A stretch of DNA of 64,000 nucleotides, from NCBI GenBank assembly GCA_937958105.1, contig CALFXJ010000006.1:254718-318717 (forward strand), written 5' to 3'. Both the position numbers and the translations under genes were made by a program. Source of the DNA: an uncultured Cellvibrio sp. Lineage in GTDB: Bacteria > Pseudomonadota > Gammaproteobacteria > Pseudomonadales > Cellvibrionaceae. The notes beneath the pieces are model-generated. The model had not been told where the DNA came from and did no database searches. It worked only from the letters and a program-made list of their open reading frames with translations. Positions 33,792 to 41,353 of this stretch are shown one piece after another. How positions within the stretch are numbered: position 1 is the stretch's first letter; the number at the start of each line of letters is the position of its first letter.

Positions 33792-34310
33792 ATGAAAAAA
33801 ATAATGACAGCCCTCTTGGTTGTAGGTGTTGTTTTTCTCCAGGCCTGCAGCCATCTGCCGGAAAACATCAAGCCGGTATCCGACTTTGAACTCAATCGCT
33901 ATCTTGGCACCTGGTATGAAATTGCACGCCTGAATCATTCTTTTGAGCGCGGGCTGGAGCAGGTGACCGCAGAGTATTCCCTGAGGGACGATGGGGGTGT
34001 GAAGGTTGTCAATCGCGGATTTAACACCAGAAAACAGGCCTGGAAAGAAGCCACCGGGAAAGCCTATTTTGTCGGCGATGAAAATATTGGCCAGTTAAAG
34101 GTCTCGTTCTTCGGACCGTTTTACGGTGGTTACAACATCATCGCTTTGGACGAAGCCTATCAATATGCCATGGTATGCGGACCGGATCGATCCTATCTTT
34201 GGATATTGGCCCGTACACCAGACCTGGACTCCTCAGTGTTGAACGATCTGGTCAGGGCTGCCGAGGGTCTCGGGTTCGCCACCGATCGGCTCATTTACGT
34301 GAAGCATTGA
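33792..34310 (+). CDS. Outer-membrane lipocalin (Blc-like)
   Basis: A 172-residue bacterial lipocalin. The lipoprotein signal ends with LQAC (lipidated Cys19), followed by the family hallmarks: motif 1 YLGTWYEIARL, motif 2 region WKEATGKAYF and motif 3 YAMVCGPDRSYLWILAR. Blc binds lysophospholipids and fatty acids in a beta-barrel at the outer membrane, a role in envelope maintenance. The ATG at 33792 is preceded by AAGGACC. The residue after Cys is Ser, so sorting to the outer membrane is expected. It precedes the two lipoprotein genes but is separated by about 125 bases. Confidence 0.94.
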   Translation: MKKIMTALLVVGVVFLQACSHLPENIKPVSDFELNRYLGTWYEIARLNHSFERGLEQVTAEYSLRDDGGVKVVNRGFNTRKQAWKEATGKAYFVGDENIGQLKVSFFGPFYGGYNIIALDEAYQYAMVCGPDRSYLWILARTPDLDSSVLNDLVRAAEGLGFATDRLIYVKH

Positions 34311-34436
34311 CGGGTTGACCGGCGTCTCACTGTCATCCACATACCAATTATTTATTAGGCTTCCACGGCATTTTTCGCTATGCTCGCGGGCGACTAATAA
34401 AAGATCAATTTTCCCTCATTTCTGCAGAGGCTGGCT

Positions 34437-36056
34437 ATGCGTCTCGGTGTTAACAGCAGCGTTATCAGGCTGCGTTCTGTTTTATTGTCATGTTTGCTGA
34501 TGCTGTTGTTGAATGCGTGTGGGGGTGGTAGCAGTGGATCATCAGGGATCAAAAATCCGGTCACTGTCAGCGGCACAGTTACTTACGATTTTGTTCCCTA
34601 TCACAGGGATTATGTTGGGCTTGACTATACAGCTATAGAAGTTCGACCGGTTCGCGGAGCTGTGGTGGAATTGGTGGATCGCCGGAACCGAGCCGTCGCC
34701 ACGACTTTTACCAATGATGAGGGTTTTTACACCGCAACAGTGGAAGCTGGTTCTGTGCTGCGCGTCCAGGTAAAAGCGCAATTAAAACGTGATGCGGCAC
34801 CCGCATGGAATTTCACGGTCAATGACAACACGGACGGGAACCGCTTATATGCCCTGATCGGCAGTGAAGCCAATGTTGGTAACGGTAATTCACAACGCAA
34901 CTTGCATGCGCCCTCAGGCTGGTATGAAGGGACCTACGCTGAGTCTCGCCCCGCAGCGCCATTTGCCATTCTCGATACCATTTACACCGGGCTTCAGCAG
35001 TTCGTTCAGGCTGGCTACCGCGGAAATTTTCGCTCTCTGGAGGTTCGCTGGAGTGTTAAAAACAACGGAGCCAACGGAGATCTGTCCCGGGGAGAAATTG
35101 GTACCAGTTTTTACGAAGACGGAGCCATCTACCTTCTTGGCGAGGCAGACCAGGATACGGATGAATTCGACACTCACGTAATAGTTCACGAGTGGGCCCA
35201 TTATATTGAAGATAACCTGGCACGTTCCGATTCCATCGGCGGATCCCATGAGTATAGGGATTATCTCGATATGCGCGTTGCCTTTTCTGAAGGATTTGGC
35301 AATGCCTTTGCCGCAATGATGCTGGATGATCCCATCTACCGCGACAGCAGTGGCTTCAATCAGTCCTACAGTTTTATGTACGATGTCAGCGAGACCAATC
35401 ATTCGGTCCGCGGGTGGTACAGTGAGTCATCAATTGAATCCGTGCTCTACAACTATTTCATCAGCAGTAACAACAAGACGGCTAAAGATTTTTCCCCGTT
35501 CTTGACCACCTTGACCGACAGTTCTTATTACAGCGCAGAAAGTCTCGTCTCGATATTTCTCTTCGCAGAACGCCTTGTTGCCCGCTACCCGGCGCACCGG
35601 GATTTATTTGAAAGCCTCCTTTATGAGCAGGACATCAACAGCACCCGTCAGTACGGAGAAGGTGAGATCAACAGTGGCAACAATGAGATAAACTTGCCGG
35701 TCTATAAAAGCCTTTCTCTTGGCAGGCCGCTTAATGTATGCAGCACCTCATTGAATGGCGGATACAACAAACTGGGTGTTAATCAGTTTATGCGTTTATC
35801 GATCACCCAGAGCGGAAATTACGCGGTAAGAGTTGAGCGCATGGGAGGAGACTTTGTCAGGCAAAGTGATCCTGATTTCTATATATACCAGCGCGGGATT
35901 CTGGTGGAAAAGGGAGACTCCAACACCGATAACGTGGAGCTGGGTACGGTGTCCCTCCAATCGGGCAATTACATTGTTGAAGTCACCGATTACGCGCTTA
36001 CGGGCAGCTCAAGCAATGCCACTACCTGTTTTAACGTTCTTGTCACACGCCAATAA
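34437..36056 (+). CDS. Lipoprotein with HEXXH metalloprotease-like core, unknown family
   Basis: A 539-residue lipoprotein. The signal peptide ends with LLNAC (Cys28), then a Gly/Ser spacer. A carboxypeptidase-regulatory-like beta domain follows (about 40-120). The central region (about 170-400) contains HEWAH (251-255) and a downstream SEGFGNAF helix with Glu285. This is a gluzincin-style zinc site: two His from HEXXH plus a distal Glu. The C-terminus (about 445-539) is a PPC-like beta domain. I do not recognise a named peptidase family. AGAGG upstream supports the start. It is followed after 34 bases by a smaller lipoprotein gene. Confidence 0.7.
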   Translation: MRLGVNSSVIRLRSVLLSCLLMLLLNACGGGSSGSSGIKNPVTVSGTVTYDFVPYHRDYVGLDYTAIEVRPVRGAVVELVDRRNRAVATTFTNDEGFYTATVEAGSVLRVQVKAQLKRDAAPAWNFTVNDNTDGNRLYALIGSEANVGNGNSQRNLHAPSGWYEGTYAESRPAAPFAILDTIYTGLQQFVQAGYRGNFRSLEVRWSVKNNGANGDLSRGEIGTSFYEDGAIYLLGEADQDTDEFDTHVIVHEWAHYIEDNLARSDSIGGSHEYRDYLDMRVAFSEGFGNAFAAMMLDDPIYRDSSGFNQSYSFMYDVSETNHSVRGWYSESSIESVLYNYFISSNNKTAKDFSPFLTTLTDSSYYSAESLVSIFLFAERLVARYPAHRDLFESLLYEQDINSTRQYGEGEINSGNNEINLPVYKSLSLGRPLNVCSTSLNGGYNKLGVNQFMRLSITQSGNYAVRVERMGGDFVRQSDPDFYIYQRGILVEKGDSNTDNVELGTVSLQSGNYIVEVTDYALTGSSSNATTCFNVLVTRQ

Positions 36057-36090
36057 CCTGTGATCGCTCGCACGAGAGCATGAGGTAACT

Positions 36091-36672
36091 ATGTTTCGGA
36101 AGATGGAAATTTTTTCTTGCCTGCTGCTCAGCGTCCTTCTTATAGGGGGCTGCAGCAATGAAGCGGCATCAACCAAGCCATCATTGGACAACGTGCCGGT
36201 GGTGGAGCAGCCCTCTGATCATCAAAAGCGCCCGACTGATCACGACAAGACCCACCGTGGCAAACCGGGGGCCGATGTCAAACTGCTGGAGAATGTTGTG
36301 CACCGCCTTGAGCCAGGGGTAGCAGCCGAGGTGGTTCCTACGCTGACGGCTGATTATCAAGAGGGATTGATGACGGTGAGCCTCACTGGCAGTGAAGGGC
36401 TTCACATCCTGGAAGGAGAGACACACTACACATTTCCTCTGACCCAGCGCAATGAATATCCGCTGCCGCTTCGTTTGCTGGCAAGCGAGCCGGGACGGTA
36501 TTACATCCAGATGCAGATCACGGTAGACCAGCAGGGGCGCCGTACCGCAAGAGCGCTTTCGGCAATTGTCCAGGTTGGGGATGATGGTAGGACGGAAACA
36601 GGACGCCAGAAAGCTGCTGATCCGGGGGATGTGATTCGCCTGCCAGCCAGTGAAACGATCATCCAGCACTGA
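36091..36672 (+). CDS. Small lipoprotein of unknown function
   Basis: A 193-residue protein with a lipobox LIGGC (Cys21) and a charged, proline-rich spacer (about 22-75, including several HD/KR pairs). A beta-rich C-terminal domain (about 85-180) carries ADYQEGLMTVSL, THYTFPL and an RYYIQMQITV strand. The beginning of that domain resembles periplasmic Ig-like or soluble-domain repeats, but no family is assigned. GAGGT seven bases before the ATG supports the start. It is 34 bases after the HEXXH lipoprotein gene, so both are probably co-transcribed and may act together; that is inference from position. Confidence 0.7.
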   Translation: MFRKMEIFSCLLLSVLLIGGCSNEAASTKPSLDNVPVVEQPSDHQKRPTDHDKTHRGKPGADVKLLENVVHRLEPGVAAEVVPTLTADYQEGLMTVSLTGSEGLHILEGETHYTFPLTQRNEYPLPLRLLASEPGRYYIQMQITVDQQGRRTARALSAIVQVGDDGRTETGRQKAADPGDVIRLPASETIIQH

Positions 36673-36730
36673 TCCGCGGTTTAAATGATAAATCTTCTCA
36701 TCCATATCCTGTCTCTTCCGCATTCTGGGC

Positions 36731-36771
36731 TATAATGCCCGCCCCTCCGCGGGTGCCAGTGTGGCACCCGC
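36731..36771 (+). promoter_or_regulatory. Putative aguA promoter and leader hairpin
   Basis: A perfect TATAAT at 36731-36736 is followed within a dozen bases by a 9-bp hairpin (GCGGGTGCC / GGCACCCGC, 36749-36757 and 36763-36771) and the T-rich TTCTTT. The hairpin sits in the untranslated leader, 28 bases before the aguA start. Confidence 0.5.
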
Positions 36772-36798
36772 TTCTTTATATATCGTTGAGGTATGACT

Positions 36799-37839
36799 AT
36801 GGCTGGCCAACGCCTTTTAGCTGAGTGGGAACCCCAGGATGCGGTACTGCTCTCCTGGCCCCACAAAAATACGGATTGGGACTGGATTCTTGAAGATGTG
36901 ACCCAGCTCTATGAAGCTCTGGCCACGGTTATCTGTGATTATTCAGATCTGGTTATTGCGGCACCAGCAGAAGAGCTGGACAACATCCGCGCGCGCCTGA
37001 CAGCCATGGATGCTCCTATGGAGTACATCTACCTCTACCCAACGCCTACTAACGATACCTGGGCGAGGGATTTCGGACCTCTTACAGTAGAAACCGCCGA
37101 AGGTATGAAACTGCTGGATTTTCAGTTTAATGGCTGGGGCAACAAGTTCGGTCATGAGCTTGATAACCGGATTACCCGCAATCTCTTCGACCAGGGCGCT
37201 TTTGCAGCGGCAAGCTATGAAGTACAGGACTGGGTGTTGGAAGGAGGTTCCATCGAGACGGACGGCAAGGGCACCTTACTGACAACCGCCTCCTGTCTGC
37301 TCAATCCCAACCGCAATCCTCATTTAACGAAGGAGCAGATAGAGGCGCGCTTAAAAGAGGCCTTCGGTGTGCGGAAGATCAATTGGTTGCATCACGGGCA
37401 CCTCGCCGGCGATGACACAGACAGCCATATCGATACGCTGGCCCGCCTCTGTCCCAACAATGTAATCGTCTATGTTGCCTGCGAAGATCCGGAGGATGAA
37501 CACTACGCAGAGCTGAAAAAAATGGAAGCGGAGCTGGCCGAAATGACTGATGCAGACGGTCAGCCCTACAAACTGATCCCGCTGCCGTGGCCCCAGGCCG
37601 TTTATAACGATGAAGATCAGCGTCTGCCCGCAACCTACGCCAACTTCCTTATCCTCAATGAGGCCGTGCTGGTACCCATCTACGACTGCCTGAGCGATGA
37701 GGATGCGTTGGGTCAGATTTCCCAGGCGTTTCCCGGCTACGATGTCCTGGGCATTCCATGTTCCACCCTGATTGAACAGGGTGGGAGTCTGCACTGCATC
37801 ACCATGCAACTACCTGAAGGAGTTCTCGAACCGCTATGA
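36799..37839 (+). CDS. aguA: Agmatine deiminase
   Basis: A 346-residue pentein-fold enzyme that hydrolyses agmatine to N-carbamoylputrescine plus ammonia, part of the arginine-decarboxylase route to putrescine. Family signatures are PHKNTDWDW at the N-terminus, TNDTWARDFGP, GGSIETDGKGTLLTT and the H-containing GDDTDSHIDTLAR. The catalytic Cys is in GGSLHCITMQLP near the end. The start at 36799 is preferred because GAGG lies seven bases upstream; an ATG two codons earlier is only one base from it. The stop overlaps the aguB start by four bases, so the two are coupled. Confidence 0.97.
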   Translation: MAGQRLLAEWEPQDAVLLSWPHKNTDWDWILEDVTQLYEALATVICDYSDLVIAAPAEELDNIRARLTAMDAPMEYIYLYPTPTNDTWARDFGPLTVETAEGMKLLDFQFNGWGNKFGHELDNRITRNLFDQGAFAAASYEVQDWVLEGGSIETDGKGTLLTTASCLLNPNRNPHLTKEQIEARLKEAFGVRKINWLHHGHLAGDDTDSHIDTLARLCPNNVIVYVACEDPEDEHYAELKKMEAELAEMTDADGQPYKLIPLPWPQAVYNDEDQRLPATYANFLILNEAVLVPIYDCLSDEDALGQISQAFPGYDVLGIPCSTLIEQGGSLHCITMQLPEGVLEPL

Positions 37840-38717
37840 AAGAGTTAAAAGTAGGGGTTATCCAACACAGCTGCAGCGCCGACACTGCTGCTAACATGCA
37901 GAAAAGTATGACGGAAATCCGTCAGGCTGCGGCGCAGGGAGCTCAACTGATTGTTCTGCAGGAACTGCATCGCGGCCTGTACTTCTGCCAGCAGGAAAGG
38001 GTAGAGGCCTTTGATCTGGCCGAGCCTATTCCAGGGCCCAGCACACAGGCGCTCGGCGAGCTGGCCAAGGAGCTGGGTGTGGTCATTGTTGCTTCATTAT
38101 TTGAAAAGCGCGCGACGGGCCTTCATCACAACACGGCTGTCGTTCTCGAAAAAGACGGCAGCATTGCAGGCAAATATCGCAAGATGCACATCCCGGATGA
38201 TCCGGGGTTCTACGAAAAATTTTATTTCACACCGGGCGATCTGGGTTTTCATCCGGTGGAGACCTCAGCGGGCAAGCTCGGTGTACTGGTCTGCTGGGAC
38301 CAGTGGTTCCCTGAGGCTGCTCGACTGATGGCAATGGCCGGTGCAGAGTTACTGATCTATCCCACAGCGATCGGTTGGGACCCGGAAGACGATGCGGCAG
38401 AGCAGGAACGTCAACGGGAAGCCTGGATCACCGTTCAGCGAGGTCACGCGATCGCAAACGGTGTGCCTGTTGTCAGCGTGAACCGGGTAGGCCATGAGGC
38501 CGACCCCGCTGGCGGACCCGGGATCAACTTCTGGGGCAACAGCTTCGTAACCGGTCCTCAAGGCGAGTTCTTATACCAGGCCGAGACTGATCGCGAAGCC
38601 ACCCAGGTGGTCTCAGTGGATATGGAGCGCAGCGAACACGTCCGAAGAATATGGCCTTATCTGCGTGACCGTCGTATCGACCATTACGGAGACCTCTTAA
38701 AGATCTTCCGCGATTAA
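37836..38717 (+). CDS. aguB: N-carbamoylputrescine amidase
   Basis: A 293-residue nitrilase-superfamily enzyme that converts N-carbamoylputrescine to putrescine, CO2 and ammonia, the step after AguA. The catalytic triad is visible: Glu43 in LQELH, Lys116 in GKYRKMHIPD and Cys153 in VCWDQWFPEA. Length and the C-terminal RRIDHYGDL segment match the family. The ATG overlaps the aguA stop (ATGA), typical of the aguAB operon. The arginine decarboxylase that makes agmatine is not in this window. Confidence 0.97.
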   Translation: MKELKVGVIQHSCSADTAANMQKSMTEIRQAAAQGAQLIVLQELHRGLYFCQQERVEAFDLAEPIPGPSTQALGELAKELGVVIVASLFEKRATGLHHNTAVVLEKDGSIAGKYRKMHIPDDPGFYEKFYFTPGDLGFHPVETSAGKLGVLVCWDQWFPEAARLMAMAGAELLIYPTAIGWDPEDDAAEQERQREAWITVQRGHAIANGVPVVSVNRVGHEADPAGGPGINFWGNSFVTGPQGEFLYQAETDREATQVVSVDMERSEHVRRIWPYLRDRRIDHYGDLLKIFRD

Positions 38718-39523
38718 GCGTTCCTTACTTTTTCTGAATCTCAAGCGCAAGGATGCGTAATGGAGATCAGTCAACAGCTATCCCCTGTCCAGAATGTTTC
38801 CAGTTGAATTGCTCACTGACGGACGCCAGGTCCCCGCGAAACACAGCTTATACCAGTAGGTTTCCCAGCAGCCTCTTCATTGTTATGGTAGATCATCAAG
38901 CCGATGGGGACCTTGCTCGCAGAAGTTATGTGAAGAAACTAACAAAATTCACGTATGACACAATTTTTATAAACTTATTATCCCGTTATAAGAAAGTTTA
39001 TATTTTAGCGGCGTGGCGATTTGCGTAAAAATGATTCCATAAAGTTATAAGGTTAACCCGAGTTCGAGCGAGCTGGATCGCAGTACCGGTCGTTGTTTTT
39101 TGACCTATTGAGCGGAAGCGTACAGAAGGAAAAGCAAAGGGGTTGGCAAACTACGACCCAATAACTGGGCAACCAGGCTGTTCCGAACGCAGCTATTGAC
39201 CAAAAGTGCGAAGTTTTACCGCTGGATGATTGATTTTGATCACTCCTTTAAGCAAGTGGGAAAGTTAAAGCTTCAACGGAATTCTTTACTGGTCAGCGTT
39301 AAAACGATAATCGGGATGTGCCAAATATAGAGCGAAGCGGAGAGATTTTGCGTTAAATAGATCGAGCAATGTATCATGCGAACACGCTCAGCGCAGTCAC
39401 ATGTACAGATGCTGATAAGCGCATTGTAATTTCACCGTTGGTAAACCCAGTGGGAATGGGAATGTGGGCTGAGCGGAGATACCGTAGTTGCCAGGGATGC
39501 ATAATTGAATTTCTGGAGTGCCC
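38718..39523. other. 800-base region without a convincing gene
   Basis: The longest open stretch that begins with a start codon (38753-39028) lacks a Shine-Dalgarno sequence and has no recognisable features, so it is not called. The region contains an AT-rich hairpin (listed separately) and patches of A/T-rich and GC-richer sequence. It could hold an unannotated RNA or old decayed coding sequence; I see no proof of either. Confidence 0.45.
38968..39007 (+). terminator. AT-rich terminator-like hairpin in the aguB-bcp gap
   Basis: TATAAACTT (38968-38976) pairs with AAGTTTATA (38994-39002), with a further TTAT/ATAA pair inside. The hairpin is followed by TTTT. It lies 250 bases after aguB and could end a longer aguB transcript or a small RNA. 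Confidence 0.4.
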
Positions 39524-39997
39524 ATGACTTTCCCCAAGATAGGTAATATGGCTCCGGCCTTTACATTGTTAAACCAAGCCGGTGAAAAAGTTTCTTTAAA
39601 AGATTTCAAGGGTAAAAAGAACGTTGTTATTTACTTTTACCCGAAGGCTGCCACTCCGGGCTGTACGACACAGGCTTGTGGTATTCGTGACTCGAAAGCC
39701 GAGTTCGAAAGACTTGATACCGTCGTGCTGGGAATTAGCCCTGATGCACCAAAAAAGCTTCAAAAGTTTATTGATAAATACGATCTCAATTTTGATTTGC
39801 TGGCCGATGAAGACCACGCTGTTGCAGAAAAATACGGTGTGTGGGGCCTGAAGAAATTTATGGGAAGGGAGTATATGGGTATATTCCGGACTTCCTTTCT
39901 GGTCGATAAGAACGGCCATTTGCGTTATATCATGGATAAGGTCAACACCAAGACACACGATCAGGAAGTCATTGCTTACATCGCTGAGCACTTTTAA
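39524..39997 (+). CDS. bcp: Thioredoxin-dependent thiol peroxidase Bcp (peroxiredoxin Q)
   Basis: A 157-residue peroxiredoxin of the Bcp/PrxQ type that reduces hydroperoxides with electrons from thioredoxin. The peroxidatic cysteine is in YPKAATPGCTTQACGIRD, and the second, resolving cysteine lies five residues later in the same helix, as in E. coli Bcp. The closing RTSFLVDKNGHLRYIMDKV strand matches. The start is at ATG 39524, with TGGAG upstream; a GTG two codons earlier is in frame. No paired gene is next to it; the AraC-type gene follows after 230 bases. Confidence 0.96.
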   Translation: MTFPKIGNMAPAFTLLNQAGEKVSLKDFKGKKNVVIYFYPKAATPGCTTQACGIRDSKAEFERLDTVVLGISPDAPKKLQKFIDKYDLNFDLLADEDHAVAEKYGVWGLKKFMGREYMGIFRTSFLVDKNGHLRYIMDKVNTKTHDQEVIAYIAEHF

Positions 39998-40062
39998 AAA
40001 ACGGATTTAGAATTGTGTGATCTTATGCAGCTTTTTAAATAGGAAATTTGTGCGAGATGGAC

Positions 40063-40090
40063 TTTGTATATGCCAGTATTGGCCTATAAT
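40063..40090 (+). promoter_or_regulatory. Putative promoter of the AraC-type gene
   Basis: TTTGTA (40063-40068), a 16-base spacer and a perfect TATAAT (40085-40090). The resulting leader would be about 130 bases. Confidence 0.5.
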
Positions 40091-40224
40091 GAGTGCACAC
40101 GGAACGTAGGCTTAGGTTTGTGCAGGGAGGAATCGAAGTTTAAATTTTTGTTTCTCTCAAACGGTGTGCAAACACTTTTTCGATAATAAATGCCCAGCTT
40201 AGTTTGGCAGAAGGAGAGGCCTGT

Positions 40225-40668
40225 ATGATTCAGTTACAACGTATTTACCGCAACAACGATGCCGCATCTGATAATGCTTTTGACGGATCCCATATCCGCT
40301 CATATGAAGAGTATTTGGAGATGGCAAAAATACCTCCTTGTGAAGGGGTGTCTGCGCGTGTCATGGATGCACTGCAACAGCGTGTTGGTCACGCTGAGCT
40401 ATCGATAGACAAGATAGCTGAAGACATCAATCTTTCTAAAAGGACGCTGCAGCGCCGCCTGCAACAGCAGCAAGCCAATTTTGCCCAGTTGCGGGATAAC
40501 ATGCGTTTTCATTATGCAATCAAATACTTGATTGATGAACATATGAGTGTTGATACAGTATCCAAGGCACTGGATTTTTCTGATCGCACCAGCTTCACCA
40601 ACGCCTTTAAGCGCTGGACGGGCCTTTCTCCCAGTGTGTTCCGCAAACTTTTCCGCGATTACGCCTGA
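40225..40668 (+). CDS. Stand-alone AraC-type HTH regulator
   Basis: A 147-residue protein that consists of a short N-terminal segment (about 1-45) and a complete AraC/XylS DNA-binding domain (about 50-145). The first helix-turn-helix is LSIDKIAEDINLSKRTLQRRL and the second is SVDTVSKALDFSDRTSFTNAFKRWTG. No sensing or dimerisation domain of normal size is present, so it resembles MarA/SoxS-like small activators controlled by their own level. AAGGAGAGG upstream sets the start. It is followed by an inverted-repeat-rich gap and yajC. Targets are unknown. Confidence 0.9.
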   Translation: MIQLQRIYRNNDAASDNAFDGSHIRSYEEYLEMAKIPPCEGVSARVMDALQQRVGHAELSIDKIAEDINLSKRTLQRRLQQQQANFAQLRDNMRFHYAIKYLIDEHMSVDTVSKALDFSDRTSFTNAFKRWTGLSPSVFRKLFRDYA

Positions 40669-40674
40669 TCGCTA

Positions 40675-40780
40675 CGCAAGAGCCTGGCTCTTGCGACTAA
40701 CTCTACGGTGATGATTCCCTGAATCATCAGGAGGAAGCGCTAATTGCCTGCTCTGAGCAAACAGGGTAGAGTTAGCGCTT
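40675..40780 (+). promoter_or_regulatory. Structured leader upstream of yajC with alternative stems
   Basis: Four exact complementary sets lie in 106 bases. The first is CGCAAGAGCC/GGCTCTTGCG (40675-40684, 40686-40695). GATGATT/AATCATC (40710-40716, 40722-40728) is the second and CTAACTCTAC/GTAGAGTTAG (40697-40706, 40766-40775) the third. The fourth, AAGCGCTAA/TTAGCGCTT (40735-40743, 40772-40780), shares TTAG with the third and so competes with it; TTTTCC follows. The pattern resembles an antiterminator/terminator switch or a protein-binding RNA leader. Confidence 0.5.
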
Positions 40781-40803
40781 TTCCACGTTACAGGGGTTAG
40801 TTC

Positions 40804-41154
40804 ATGAGTTTCTTTGTTTCCTCCGCTATGGCACAAGCACAGACTGGCGCCGCCCCCCAGGGTAATCCGATGGTTACCTTGTTGATGTTCGGCGGTTTGT
40901 TTGTGTTCATGTACCTGTTCATCATCCGTCCACAGCGCAAGCGTCAGAAAGAGCATACAGCTCTTGTTTCATCCCTGGCTAAAGGTGACGAAGTCATTAT
41001 GACCAGCGGTATGCTGGGCAAGGTGGTAAAGGTTGATGAAAACTATATTGTGTTGGAGACTGGCAATAATATTGAACTGAAATTTCAGAAAGTTGCTGTG
41101 CACGCAGTGCTTCCTAAAGGCACTATCAAGTCTATCGACGCAGCTAAAGAATAA
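40804..41154 (+). CDS. yajC: Preprotein translocase auxiliary subunit YajC
   Basis: A 116-residue single-span inner-membrane protein that associates with SecDF-SecYEG. It has a short periplasmic N-terminus, a membrane helix (about 22-41), the family signature FIIRPQRKRQKEH and a cytoplasmic beta domain ending KGTIKSIDA. YajC is usually followed by secD and secF, but here it is followed by an AGCS symporter and is separated from tgt as well, so the normal tgt-yajC-secDF order is broken. AGGGGTTAG precedes the ATG. A GC-rich hairpin without a T-run follows the stop. Confidence 0.95.
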   Translation: MSFFVSSAMAQAQTGAAPQGNPMVTLLMFGGLFVFMYLFIIRPQRKRQKEHTALVSSLAKGDEVIMTSGMLGKVVKVDENYIVLETGNNIELKFQKVAVHAVLPKGTIKSIDAAKE

Positions 41155-41353
41155 GCGATAGACCTAGGGGCGGCGCATTTCCGCCCCCAACTCCCCCCGT
41201 CTCACCTGCTGCTCTTTCCCTGCTTTCCATCAATTGATGGTATCTCGCGGCGATTAATCTATACCGCCCCGCTTGAATTTTGTTATCTTCCGTCCTGGTT
41301 GTCTCGGCAACGTTAACTCCATATAACAATCATTTCAAAAGAAGGGCTGATCC

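Noticed and set aside
38753..39028. 91-codon open frame after aguB
   Set aside because: No ribosome binding site, odd composition, no recognisable domain; it runs over the AT-rich hairpin.
39060..39300. Cyclic-di-GMP (GEMM) riboswitch before bcp
   Set aside because: Some short GC-rich pieces look similar, but the conserved core segments are not in the right order.
41155..41353. Glycine riboswitch before the AGCS symporter
   Set aside because: Symporters of this family often have one, but I see no recognisable core and only a GC-rich hairpin near the yajC stop.
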